A stretch of 64,000 nucleotides of DNA. Origin: UBA7985 sp002690455 (lineage in GTDB: Bacteria > Pseudomonadota > Alphaproteobacteria > UBA7985). Shown piece after piece: positions 33,151 through 41,398 of this stretch. The translations under genes and the position numbers were made by a program. Positions within the stretch are counted from its first letter, which is position 1. Every line of letters begins with the position of its first letter. The stretch is taken from assembly GCA_965662775.1 (NCBI GenBank), contig CBFIIW010000003.1, positions 158,596 to 222,595 on the forward strand, in the 5' to 3' direction. The notes under the pieces are model-generated. The model saw nothing but the letters and a program-made list of their open reading frames with translations, was not told the origin of the DNA and did not search any database.

Positions 33151-35585
33151 GCGCGCAGTCTTTCGTTCTTGGGATCCCACAGGGCGTCGTCGCCGGTGAC
33201 GACAGCCGCCCGACGTTCGCCGAAGACTTCAACCTCCAGTGCCGTGCCTGGTGTTCCGCAGTCGGTGCGAATGACCGACAGCGCTACAAATTTGTTGGTT
33301 CGGTAGCCCATGGCGCCAGAGGTGATTTCGCCGACGATCTCATCGCCCTTCCACACCGTCGACATGTAGGGTGTGTCATAGTCGCCGATGTCGATAGTCA
33401 TCATCGCAAAGCGCTTCTTCAAGCCGCCATCGCGCTGGGCAACCAGTGCCTGCTTGCCCTTAAAGTCATCGTTGCGTTCAAGCTTGACGAAGCGGTCAAG
33501 ACCGGCCTCGAGCAGGCTGTAATCAGTCGAAAGATCGCCCTTCCAAGATCTGTAGCCCTTTTCGATGCGCATGCTGTCCAGTGCGAACATGCCGAAGGGC
33601 TTGAGGCCTGCGCCGATCAGCGCGTCGTAGATTGCCCCCTGGTCCTCCGGCGCTGCATGAATCTCCCAACCCAACTCACCGGTAAAGGAGACCCGGATCA
33701 GCAGTGCATTCTTGCCCGCAATGGTTGCGTTCTGGTGGGTCAGCCATCCTTGCGACAAGTCGCCATCCGTCAGCGGCGCAAGGTAGTCACGGCTCCTTGG
33801 CCCGGCCACGATGAACGTACCCATATCGTCGGTGCGGTCCGTGATGGTGATGCCTGAGCCTTCCGGCAGATGGCGTTCGAGCCAGCCGAGGTCATGCCAC
33901 TGTGCTGTCGCGGCGGTGATTAGCATGAAGTCGTCTTCGTCAAAGCGGATGATCGACATCTCGGTAACAGTTCGGCCTTTTTCATCTGCAAAATAAAGCA
34001 GGCCGATCCGGCCGGGCTTAGCGATCACGCCGGATACCAGGGTGCGCAACCAGGTTGCTGCGCCTTCGCCCTTGACGTGGTAGCGGGAGAAACCGGGCAG
34101 ATCGAGGATTCCTGCATCGTCTCGCACGCCGCCAACTTCTTCAGCAACACGGCGCTGCCAGGGGCCTTCGCGTTCCCAGGTTTCAGTGGCTTCGATCGAC
34201 GTGTCGTCCCCGTCCTGTGCAAACCACGCCGCGCGCTCCCAACCGTTGTAGTAGCCCATCTGGCCGCCCAGAGCGCGGACCTGCTTGTCGACCGCCGACA
34301 GTCGCTGATCGCGGGCGGCGGGCCAGAAATGGCGGGGGTAATGCATGGCGTATTCGTGGCCGTATACCTCCATGCCCTTGGCGTTGGCGTAGGCCTGATC
34401 GACGAAACCGGTAAAGCGGCGCGGGTCACAAGACCACATGTCCCATTCGGTGCCGCCCTCTGTGATCCACTCGGCGAGCACCTTGCCTGCACCGCCGCCC
34501 TGCGTGATGCCAAAGGTAAATACACAGGCTTCGAAGGCATTAGGGACACCCGGCATTGGGCCGATCAGTGGCAAGCCGTCGGGAGTATACGGGATGGGAC
34601 CGTTGATAATTTTTGAAACGCCCGAAGTGCCGACCAACGGCACGCGCTCCATGGCATCGGTGACGTACCACTCGATCCGATCGAGATCATCTGCCCATAG
34701 CTGGAACGAGAAGTCATCCGGCATTGGATCGTCCGGGGTGATCCAGTGCGCCTTACAGTTGAGCTCATAAGGGCCGATATTAAAGCCGGTCTTTTCCTGA
34801 CGCAGATAGTAGGAGCTATCAACGTCGCGGAGCAGTGGCAGCTTACGACCGTTTTCCGCCGTCCATGTTTCCAGTTCGGCGACCGGCTCGGTCAGCACGT
34901 ATTGGTGTGACATGGCGACCATAGGCACGTAGCGCCCGAACCACTGCCCGACCTCCTGAGCCCGGTAGCCGGCTGCGTTGACTACGAATTCGCAGCGGAT
35001 TTCGCCCTTCTCGGTTTCAATCACCCATTCCCCGTTCTCCCGCCGTGCACCGGTCGCAGGACAGAACCGGAGTATCTTGCCGCCCATCTGCCGCGCGCCT
35101 TTAGCCAGCGCCTGGGTGAGCTGTGCGGGATCGATATCGCCGTCCGTGGGGTCGTAGAGCCCACCTTCAAGGTCGTGGGTTTCCAAGAAGGGGTAGTGCG
35201 CCTTCAAATCGTCATTGGAGCAGATTTCCATGGGAATATCCTGGTAGCGGCCCATACCCATGACGCGCTCGAATTCCAGCATGCGGTTGCGGCTATGGCC
35301 CAGTCGAATTGACCCGGTGACGTGGTAATTCATCGGATAGTCGACTTCCTCGGCCAGCCCTCGATAGAGTTCGGTCGAGTAGCGCTGCATGTTCATCACC
35401 GACCAGGATGCTGAGAAGGTCGGACAATTTCCGGCTGCGTGCCAAGTGGAACCAGAGGTCAGCTCGTTCTTCTCCAGAAGCACACAGTCCGTCCAGCCTG
35501 CCTTAGCTAGATGATAGAGCGCAGACACACCAACAACGCCGCCGCCAATAATGACCACACGGGCCGTGCCAGGGATATCAGCCAC
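33147..35585 (-). CDS. Dimethylglycine/sarcosine dehydrogenase-type FAD protein with GcvT domain, paralog 1
   Basis: 812-residue relative of paralog 2 with the same order: Rossmann motif VIIGGGVVGVSALYHLAKAG near 11, His49 in STWHAAGN for covalent FAD, DAO barrel to about 390, then FAO_M and GcvT (about 430-800, including GELGWEIHAAPEDQGAIY). Start is GTG at 35585 with a strong GGAGGAG. It is the first gene of a three-gene minus-strand operon, divergent from a LysR regulator. Two tandem copies suggest consecutive steps, such as dimethylglycine then sarcosine, but this is inference. Confidence 0.88.
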   Translation of the reverse strand: MADIPGTARVVIIGGGVVGVSALYHLAKAGWTDCVLLEKNELTSGSTWHAAGNCPTFSASWSVMNMQRYSTELYRGLAEEVDYPMNYHVTGSIRLGHSRNRMLEFERVMGMGRYQDIPMEICSNDDLKAHYPFLETHDLEGGLYDPTDGDIDPAQLTQALAKGARQMGGKILRFCPATGARRENGEWVIETEKGEIRCEFVVNAAGYRAQEVGQWFGRYVPMVAMSHQYVLTEPVAELETWTAENGRKLPLLRDVDSSYYLRQEKTGFNIGPYELNCKAHWITPDDPMPDDFSFQLWADDLDRIEWYVTDAMERVPLVGTSGVSKIINGPIPYTPDGLPLIGPMPGVPNAFEACVFTFGITQGGGAGKVLAEWITEGGTEWDMWSCDPRRFTGFVDQAYANAKGMEVYGHEYAMHYPRHFWPAARDQRLSAVDKQVRALGGQMGYYNGWERAAWFAQDGDDTSIEATETWEREGPWQRRVAEEVGGVRDDAGILDLPGFSRYHVKGEGAATWLRTLVSGVIAKPGRIGLLYFADEKGRTVTEMSIIRFDEDDFMLITAATAQWHDLGWLERHLPEGSGITITDRTDDMGTFIVAGPRSRDYLAPLTDGDLSQGWLTHQNATIAGKNALLIRVSFTGELGWEIHAAPEDQGAIYDALIGAGLKPFGMFALDSMRIEKGYRSWKGDLSTDYSLLEAGLDRFVKLERNDDFKGKQALVAQRDGGLKKRFAMMTIDIGDYDTPYMSTVWKGDEIVGEITSGAMGYRTNKFVALSVIRTDCGTPGTALEVEVFGERRAAVVTGDDALWDPKNERLRA

Positions 35586-35606
35586 GATTCGTTCTCCTCC
35601 GTTACG

Positions 35607-35623
35607 GCTGTACGTCGTACAGC
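35607..35623. promoter_or_regulatory. Perfect 17-base palindrome upstream of the dehydrogenase operon
   Basis: GCTGTACG-T-CGTACAGC at 35607-35623, 22 bases before the GTG start of paralog 1. It may be an operator or a leader hairpin. Confidence 0.6.
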
Positions 35624-35709
35624 ACCGCTTGACCGCTATATTTTCCGTCGTTCTACGCGTTTTTGGGGCGTATTTTGAGCAGAAAACGGGCGTTGAAAAG
35701 TACGTTATT

Positions 35710-35726
35710 AATCGACAAAGCCGATT
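35710..35726. promoter_or_regulatory. Candidate LysR operator
   Basis: AATCG-N7-CGATT at 35710-35726, an interrupted repeat of the T-N11-A type used by LysR regulators. It lies about 20 bases before the LysR start and so could serve autoregulation and control of the divergent operon. Confidence 0.5.
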
Positions 35727-35746
35727 GATTTAAAGCGACATCTTGC

Positions 35747-36613
35747 ATGCTGACCAACGAACTTGTCGAAACCTTCCTGGATCTCACCAAGACGCTGAAC
35801 TTCAACCACTCTGCCGAACGCCTTAACGTGTCGCAATCAACCGTGAGCAGCCGGATTCGAGTGTTGGAGGAACAGCTTGGTGCGCCCCTGTTCACGCGCG
35901 GTCGATCCGGCGCGCGGCTGACGCCTGCCGGGGAGCGGTTTCAGTCCCATGCCCACGAGCTTTTCAACGCTTGGGCCCGCGCCATGCGCGACGTCAGCGA
36001 GGCTGAAGGCCTTGAGGCAAGCCTGCACGTCAGTGCTCAGCTGAGCCTGCTCGACACGCTCATCTTTGACCTGATTGAAGCCTACGATCGGCAGACGCCA
36101 CGCGTTCTGCTGAAGCTTGAGGCCGACTTTTCCGCCCAGATCATGCGGGACCTGTCAGCGGGGGAAATCGATATTGGTATTTTGTTTTCACCCGCATGGT
36201 CGCCCGATCTCTATATCGAGCCGCTGTCATCAATCAGCTTTCGCATGGTCTCGACCGAGACCAGTATCCTCGATGATGTGCGCCGGGAGAGCTATGTCTA
36301 CGCGTCGTATTCACCACTATTCGAGCGTTTCCATCGGGACCTGCACCCGGAGCTGACCAGTGGGGCACTAACAGTAGGCTACGAGGGCCTTTCGATTGAG
36401 ATTCTGCGGCGGCGGGGCGGAACGGCTTATCTGCCTGACTCACAGATTGCGAGGCTTCAAGGAGAATTACCAGAGCTGCAGTCGGTGGATGACGCGCCGC
36501 TGATCCAACAGCCGCTGTACCTCGCCGCGCATATACGGCGCCGGCATCGTCCTTTGGTCGCTGGTGGCCTTCGGACTATTCGGGATCTGGCTGGGTCTAC
36601 TATCGCGGTCTAG
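35747..36613 (+). CDS. LysR-family transcriptional regulator
   Basis: 288-residue LysR protein. The N-terminal winged helix (about 3-62) shows ETFLDLTKTLNFNHSAERLNVSQ and the recognition helix STVSSRIRVLEEQLGAPLFTR; the C-terminal effector domain has the usual Rossmann-like halves. It is divergent from the dehydrogenase-mttB operon with 161 bases between, which strongly suggests it controls that operon. A substrate such as betaine or dimethylglycine may be the inducer, by analogy only. It ends 46 bases before the convergent polyprenyl synthase gene. Confidence 0.9.
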   Translation: MLTNELVETFLDLTKTLNFNHSAERLNVSQSTVSSRIRVLEEQLGAPLFTRGRSGARLTPAGERFQSHAHELFNAWARAMRDVSEAEGLEASLHVSAQLSLLDTLIFDLIEAYDRQTPRVLLKLEADFSAQIMRDLSAGEIDIGILFSPAWSPDLYIEPLSSISFRMVSTETSILDDVRRESYVYASYSPLFERFHRDLHPELTSGALTVGYEGLSIEILRRRGGTAYLPDSQIARLQGELPELQSVDDAPLIQQPLYLAAHIRRRHRPLVAGGLRTIRDLAGSTIAV

Positions 36614-36659
36614 CGCGAAACTGACAACACTGCGCAATGACGGTTTATCTTGATGAGGA

Positions 36660-37730
36660 TCAGTGACCGCGGATGAGGCAGAAGGTTATGACATCTTCGA
36701 GCGCATTGCGAATGTCCTCAGCCGAGCCACCGAGTGTTGGAAGCCCATTGAGCGCTGCTTTGGCCTTTGCCCCATATCGCTCTGCTGCCTCGACGGTTCC
36801 TACGATGGCATTATGCTCAGCGATCAGCGCCTTTGCGTGCGCCAAATCACCGTCTTTCTGATCGAGCCGTTCGATCGTCCGCCGCCAGAAGGCCTGCTGA
36901 TCCTCATCGCCGCGCTCAAAGGCTAGAAGTACCGGGAGTGTGACCTTGCCCTCGGCAAAATCATCCCCGACGGACTTCCCAAGTTTGTCCTGATCCGCGC
37001 TGTAGTCCAGGGCGTCATCGATCAGTTGAAATGCCATTCCCAGGTTATGGCCATAAACCCGCAGGGCTTCGATTTCAGCCGGTGGCGCATCAGCGGCTTC
37101 GGCGCCAACCTGACAGGCAGCAGCAAACAGCGCGGCAGTCTTAGCCTCGATCACGTCGAGATAATCCTGATGATTGGTGCCAAGATCGTTAGCGGTGGTC
37201 AGTTGCGCAACCTCGCCCGACGCGATGATGGCCGAAGCATCGGCGAGGGTCTTCAGCGTCGCAAGGTTGCGGTCAGCGACCATGAGCTGGAAGGCGCGGG
37301 AATAGAGGAAATCACCGACGAGCACCGAGGCTTTGTTGCCCCAAACTGCATTTGCAGAGGCCGCCCCGCGTCGAAGCGAGCTGTCGTCAACAACGTCGTC
37401 GTGGAGCAGTGTAGCGGTATGAATGAATTCGACTGAAGCGGCGAGATTGATGGCTTCGTCGCCCTGTGTCAGCCCGCACAGCCGGGCAGAGGCGAGGGTC
37501 AGAAGTGGGCGCAGGCGCTTACCACCAGAGGCAATCAGATAGCCTGCGAGTTGGGGGATGAGCGCGACCTCGGACTGCATATTGGCGAGGATGGTATGGT
37601 TGACCCGATCCATGTCACGTTCCACCAGCGCGGTCAGGCGCTCCACCGCTACGGACACGTCGCGGCTGCGCACGCTTTTGGTCACGTCGAGGGTATCAAA
37701 GTCCTGAACCCGTGAAACCTGCGCCGTCAC
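36660..37730 (-). CDS. Polyprenyl diphosphate synthase (octaprenyl/solanesyl type)
   Basis: Builds the long isoprenoid chain of ubiquinone by adding IPP units. Both Asp-rich motifs are present: LLHDDVVDDS (about 112-121) and QLIDDALDYS (about 236-245), with GGKRLRPLLTL before them (about 68-78). Length 356 is slightly longer than IspB because of a 20-residue N-terminal extension. The start MTAQVSRVQDFDTL is supported by no better alternative; nothing else is seen in the 129 bases before the divergent DUF2007 gene. Chain length cannot be read from sequence with certainty. Confidence 0.92.
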   Translation of the reverse strand: MTAQVSRVQDFDTLDVTKSVRSRDVSVAVERLTALVERDMDRVNHTILANMQSEVALIPQLAGYLIASGGKRLRPLLTLASARLCGLTQGDEAINLAASVEFIHTATLLHDDVVDDSSLRRGAASANAVWGNKASVLVGDFLYSRAFQLMVADRNLATLKTLADASAIIASGEVAQLTTANDLGTNHQDYLDVIEAKTAALFAAACQVGAEAADAPPAEIEALRVYGHNLGMAFQLIDDALDYSADQDKLGKSVGDDFAEGKVTLPVLLAFERGDEDQQAFWRRTIERLDQKDGDLAHAKALIAEHNAIVGTVEAAERYGAKAKAALNGLPTLGGSAEDIRNALEDVITFCLIRGH

Positions 37731-37859
37731 TCAACTCTCCAATCTCACGTCTTTACCGACAATGGTCGCATTTGGCGTCTGTGTAGACTAGGGTCCAGCA
37801 AAGGAAAAGCGGCGACGGATGCACACGTCCGTTGCTGTCCCCGTTCAGGAGCAAATGAT

Positions 37860-38105
37860 ATGTGGGTCGCCCTGCAATCCGACAACCCGGTTGAAATCAG
37901 TTTTGCCCAGCACTGTCTGAACGAAGCCGGGCTGTGGAATGCCGTGCTGGACGATGCAAGCCAAGCCTTTTCCGGCATTGCCGGGGTGCAGGGGCGACGG
38001 CTGATTGTCAACGAAGCCGACGCTGAACACGCTGCAAGCATACTGACCGAGGCCGGGGTCACCTGCCGCACGCCTGGGGATCTTGGCATAGAACCGCTGT
38101 TCTGA
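37860..38105 (+). CDS. DUF2007 family small protein
   Basis: An 81-residue cytosolic protein of the DUF2007 (putative signal-transducing) family: WVALQSDNPVEISFAQHCLNEAGL is the first beta-alpha unit, GVQGRRLIVNEADAEHAASIL the second. These proteins resemble a PII-like ferredoxin fold. An AGGAGCAAATGAT element near the start acts as ribosome site. Function unknown. The location beside polyprenyl synthase is common in Alphaproteobacteria. Confidence 0.85.
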   Translation: MWVALQSDNPVEISFAQHCLNEAGLWNAVLDDASQAFSGIAGVQGRRLIVNEADAEHAASILTEAGVTCRTPGDLGIEPLF

Positions 38106-38203
38106 TCCTTGCACGCTTCGGTCCCGCCCGTTTGACCCAGCTGGTGCAAAGTGTCGCGGTACAGCAGTTTGACAACGTGACCGGTCGTGTCACCTAAACT
38201 TCT

Positions 38204-38680
38204 ATGTCTGAACCGATCCTATTTCGCGAAATTCTTCAAAGCCACCAGGCGCTGTCGGCGCGTGGATGGGCCATTGTTTTTGCTGCGCTGGGATTATTCT
38301 TTGCATCCTTTGGTCTGGCAATGTTCGTGAGCGGTGCCTGGCCAGTGATCGGTTTTCTGGGACTGGAAATTGGTGGTCTTTATGTCGGCTATCGTGTTGT
38401 GGTCGGTCGCGCTCAACGGCAAGAAGAAGTCATCCTGACCCCCAGCACTCTCAGCCTGCAACTGCGTGACCAAAGAGGACGACTGTTCCGACACAGTTTC
38501 CCGGCGAAAGGCTGTCGAGTGTCGATCAACACACCGACGACTTGGGATGATCCTGTGGTGTTGCATGCGGACAACCGGCGCATTCCCTTCGGAAGTGACC
38601 TGAACCCAGATCAACGCAAGGACGTGGCTGATCGGCTATTTAAGGCGCTTAAACAGGCGCGACTCCAGGCTCCGTCTTAG
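38204..38680 (+). CDS. DUF2244 membrane protein
   Basis: A 158-residue integral membrane protein: two membrane helices (about 24-65, containing FVSGAWPVIGFLGLEI, the conserved GAWPVxGFxGL part of DUF2244) and a C-terminal soluble domain (about 75-155) including PFGSDLNPDQRKDVADRLFKAL. Function is unknown; the family is frequent in alphaproteobacteria beside respiratory or energy genes. Its end overlaps the convergent dapB end by 4 bases. Confidence 0.85.
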   Translation: MSEPILFREILQSHQALSARGWAIVFAALGLFFASFGLAMFVSGAWPVIGFLGLEIGGLYVGYRVVVGRAQRQEEVILTPSTLSLQLRDQRGRLFRHSFPAKGCRVSINTPTTWDDPVVLHADNRRIPFGSDLNPDQRKDVADRLFKALKQARLQAPS

Positions 38681-39489
38681 TCGGTCAGCCCCAGCACGTC
38701 ACTCATGGTGTACAGACCGGGATCCCGACCATGCAGCCACACCGCAGCCTGCACCGCGCCAGCGGCAAAAATACTCCGGTCCGCCGCCCGATGGCCGATC
38801 TCTATCCGCTCATCGGTCCCCGCGAAGACAACCTGATGATCACCGGGGACCGTGCCGCCTCGCAGGGTGGCAAAGCCGATTTCTCCCCGTGTTCGAGCCC
38901 CGGTCTGCCCCTCCCGGCTGAGTTGCTTTACGCTGTCAAAATCCACGCCACGGCCAAGAGCCGCCGCCTTGCCCAACACTAGTGCGGTGCCTGACGGCGC
39001 GTCCACTTTTTGCCGGTGATGCATTTCGAGGACGTCGATGTCGAAGTCGTCGGGCAGGGCCGCCGCGGCGCGTTCTACCAGATTGAGAAGCAGATTAACG
39101 CCCAGTGAGTAGTTTGCCGCCCATATCATCGGCAAGGTGGTCGCAAAATCGAGGATGACATCTTCCTGATTGGCATCGTGGCCTGTGGTCCCCAGGATGA
39201 CGGCTGCGCCTTGTTCCCGCGCGGCCTGCAAATTCAGCAGCGTGGCCTGAGGCAGAGTGAAATCAATGATGACATCGGCACCGGCAAAGGCTTGCGCCCG
39301 GTCAGCTGTTATCGCAACGTCGAGGTCGCCTACCCCAGCGAGCCCGCCAGCATCCGCGCCTAATTGCTCAAAGCCGTTGTGCTCCAGTGCGCCGGACAGG
39401 CGCAGATCTCCGCCTCGATCATTGACAACATTGATTAGCATCCGCCCCATGCGGCCAGCAGCACCTGCGATTGCGATATTCAGCGTCAT
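38677..39489 (-). CDS. dapB: 4-hydroxy-tetrahydrodipicolinate reductase
   Basis: Second committed step of lysine and diaminopimelate synthesis. IAIAGAAGRMGRMLINVV (about 4-21) binds NAD(P)H; GTTGHDANQEDVI near 100, EMHHRQKVDAPSGTALVLGKA near 155-175 contains the catalytic His and Lys and the substrate loop; GEIGFATLRGGTVPGDHQV near 205. Length 270 is standard. It is divergent from the tiny DUF2256 gene, with overlapping promoters. Confidence 0.96.
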   Translation of the reverse strand: MTLNIAIAGAAGRMGRMLINVVNDRGGDLRLSGALEHNGFEQLGADAGGLAGVGDLDVAITADRAQAFAGADVIIDFTLPQATLLNLQAAREQGAAVILGTTGHDANQEDVILDFATTLPMIWAANYSLGVNLLLNLVERAAAALPDDFDIDVLEMHHRQKVDAPSGTALVLGKAAALGRGVDFDSVKQLSREGQTGARTRGEIGFATLRGGTVPGDHQVVFAGTDERIEIGHRAADRSIFAAGAVQAAVWLHGRDPGLYTMSDVLGLTD

Positions 39490-39535
39490 GGTGGTTTTCC
39501 TTGACTGAAGTGGGCGTCGGCGCAGTTAGACAGGC

Positions 39536-39712
39536 ATGGTGAAGATGCGCAAGAAAACAGACCTGCCGAAAAAGACCTGCGCTCGATGCGGGCTGCCCTT
39601 CAGCTGGCGAAAGAAGTGGGCCCGCGTCTGGGATGATGTGCGCTACTGTTCTGAACGCTGCCGCAGCGAACGCGGTAAGGCAGGCACCGGCACCGACCCC
39701 GGCACTGCATGA
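39536..39712 (+). CDS. DUF2256 zinc-ribbon mini-protein
   Basis: 58 residues, shorter than most ORF scans report. LPKKTCARCGLPFSWRKKWARVWDDVRYCSERCR has two CxxC-type pairs (Cys15/18 and Cys38/42) and the FxWRKKW signature of DUF2256. Probably binds one zinc. Function unknown. The ATG at 39536 is followed by another at 39545. It ends 7 bases from the convergent yebC end and is divergent from dapB. Confidence 0.85.
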   Translation: MVKMRKKTDLPKKTCARCGLPFSWRKKWARVWDDVRYCSERCRSERGKAGTGTDPGTA

Positions 39713-39719
39713 TTCTTTT

Positions 39720-40472
39720 CTATTCGGACAGTTTCTCCATAACTTCTTCGGAGATGTCTGCGTTGTAGAAAACCGCCTGCACATCGTCGTGGTCTTCGAG
39801 GGTGTCGATCAGCTTGAGCATGGTCGACGCCTTGTCGACATCCAGTTCAACCGAGATGTTGGGCTTCCAACCGATTTTGGCTTCTTCTGGCGCGCCAAGT
39901 GCGGTCTCCAACGCTTCGCGAACAACCAGGAAGTCCTCGGTCGTAGTCAGAATTTCGTGGCCGTCGTCGCTGCTTTCGACATCATCCGCGCCAGCTTCGA
40001 TCGCCGCTTCCATCATGGTGTCGGCGTCGGCGGCCTCAGCGGCGTAGGAAATTAAGCCGCCACGGGTAAAGTTGAACGAGACCGACCCGGTCTCTCCAAG
40101 ATTGCCGCCGAATTTGTTGAAGTAAGAGCGGACGTCGGCGGCTGTCCGGTTCTTGTTGTCCGTCAGCGCCTCGACGATCACGGCGACACCGGCAGGACCA
40201 TAACCTTCGTAGCGCATTTCCACAAATTCAGCCCCGTCTCCGCCGCCGATGGCGGATTGAATCGCCCGCTTGATGCGATCGTTGGGCATGTTAACCGCGC
40301 GCGCCGCCGCGACCGCACCGCGTAGGCGAGGGTTTTTTTCCGGGTCAGGTTCACCGCTGGATTTCACAGCAACCGTGATTTCCCGGCCGACCTTGGTGAA
40401 AACCTTTGCGCGCTTGGCATCCTGCGCGCCTTTGCGGTGCATGATGTTCTTGAATTTACTGTGGCCTGCCAT
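39720..40472 (-). CDS. YebC/PmpR family DNA-binding regulator
   Basis: Widely conserved DNA- or translation-associated protein of about 250 residues. Typical N-terminus MAGHSKFKNIMHRKGAQDAKRAKVF; later RIKRAIQSAIGGGDG (about 64-78), YEGYGPAGVAVIVEALTDNKNRT (about 88-110) and GGNLGETGSVSFNF (about 119-132). Reported roles include regulation and helping ribosomes at proline stretches; either is possible here. RuvC, its usual neighbour, is not in the window. Confidence 0.93.
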   Translation of the reverse strand: MAGHSKFKNIMHRKGAQDAKRAKVFTKVGREITVAVKSSGEPDPEKNPRLRGAVAAARAVNMPNDRIKRAIQSAIGGGDGAEFVEMRYEGYGPAGVAVIVEALTDNKNRTAADVRSYFNKFGGNLGETGSVSFNFTRGGLISYAAEAADADTMMEAAIEAGADDVESSDDGHEILTTTEDFLVVREALETALGAPEEAKIGWKPNISVELDVDKASTMLKLIDTLEDHDDVQAVFYNADISEEVMEKLSE

Positions 40473-40578
40473 GGATCCGAACTCTTGGTAACGATGGTGG
40501 TTTGTCTGGCACGAGTTTTAGCCTCCACGCCCGCGCAGGGCAATCGGTGCAACGGAATAGGAGCCTGTCTCCGGACAC

Positions 40579-40610
40579 AAAAAAGGGCCGCTGCCTATGG
40601 CATACGGCCC
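40579..40610 (-). terminator. Rho-independent terminator of the lipoprotein gene
   Basis: On the minus strand, GGGCCG (40610-40605), a 14-base loop and CGGCCC (40590-40585) are followed by six T (40584-40579). It lies 25 bases after the end of the lipoprotein gene. Confidence 0.8.
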
Positions 40611-40634
40611 GCTTTGCTCAGCGCTCAGATCCCG

Positions 40635-41162
40635 TTAGCCATCTGATTTGGTGCCAACGTTGAACGTTGTCGTTGTGGAAGCGCCAGACGCTTCGGTTTC
40701 TCTCGCGGCGGCTTCAGCCTCTCGTTGAGCCTCACGGAATTTGCCTGCTTCCTCAGCAATCAGAGCATTGATGTCGGATGGTTCACAGCCCAGTTCCACC
40801 AGACGAACGTTGAAAGCCTCCGCACCTTGAACCAGCTGCACCTTGGCCTTGCGCTCTTCAAAGCCCACATCGGGCAAGCGCATCAGTCCGAAGGCTGCTG
40901 CGATGCCAGTGATAACGAGGCTCTCTCCGAACTTCTGACCGCGCACGTCGTTAACGTAGGCGATGGCCTTGGCCGCTTTGGCCTGCTCGACGACCAGTGC
41001 GTCGCACTCCATCTCCATTTCGGTTGGCGTCAGGATGTAGGTGCCATTGCGCTGCCACCCGTATTGCGGTTCAGCGAACTGCCCGCCGATTGTTGGCGAG
41101 CCACAGCCCACGAGCAAGAAGCAAAGCACACAAGCAACAATGCCAGAAACTGCAGTTTTCAA
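40635..41162 (-). CDS. Hypothetical lipoprotein
   Basis: 175 residues with a signal peptide (1-19) and lipobox LVGC, Cys20 likely acylated. The mature part is mixed and includes QYGWQRNGTYILTPTEMEMECDALVVEQAKAAK and a C-terminal coiled-coil, Ala/Glu-rich segment (about 130-160) ending TTTTFNVGTKSDG. It has a paired Cys (about 53 and 125). I do not recognise a family. It stands alone between yebC and galU, with its own terminator. Confidence 0.65.
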   Translation of the reverse strand: MKTAVSGIVACVLCFLLVGCGSPTIGGQFAEPQYGWQRNGTYILTPTEMEMECDALVVEQAKAAKAIAYVNDVRGQKFGESLVITGIAAAFGLMRLPDVGFEERKAKVQLVQGAEAFNVRLVELGCEPSDINALIAEEAGKFREAQREAEAAARETEASGASTTTTFNVGTKSDG

Positions 41163-41398
41163 TTGATTTACCCCTCACCGGCTGTTTTCGCCGCGTTATA
41201 AGAGTGGTGTCCGATAAAATACGTCGTTTCGCAAGCCTTAGTCGCCGGTTCAATCCCGTTCGTGAATAGTACGTCGCAACTGGATCACGCTAGTCAGGGC
41301 TTGCATATCGTCACTTGCACCTCACATCCAGCCGGATTAAGCCGTGGTCCAGACGTTGACCCGGACGTAGGATGAGACGGCGACGAAGGGCAAAACCC

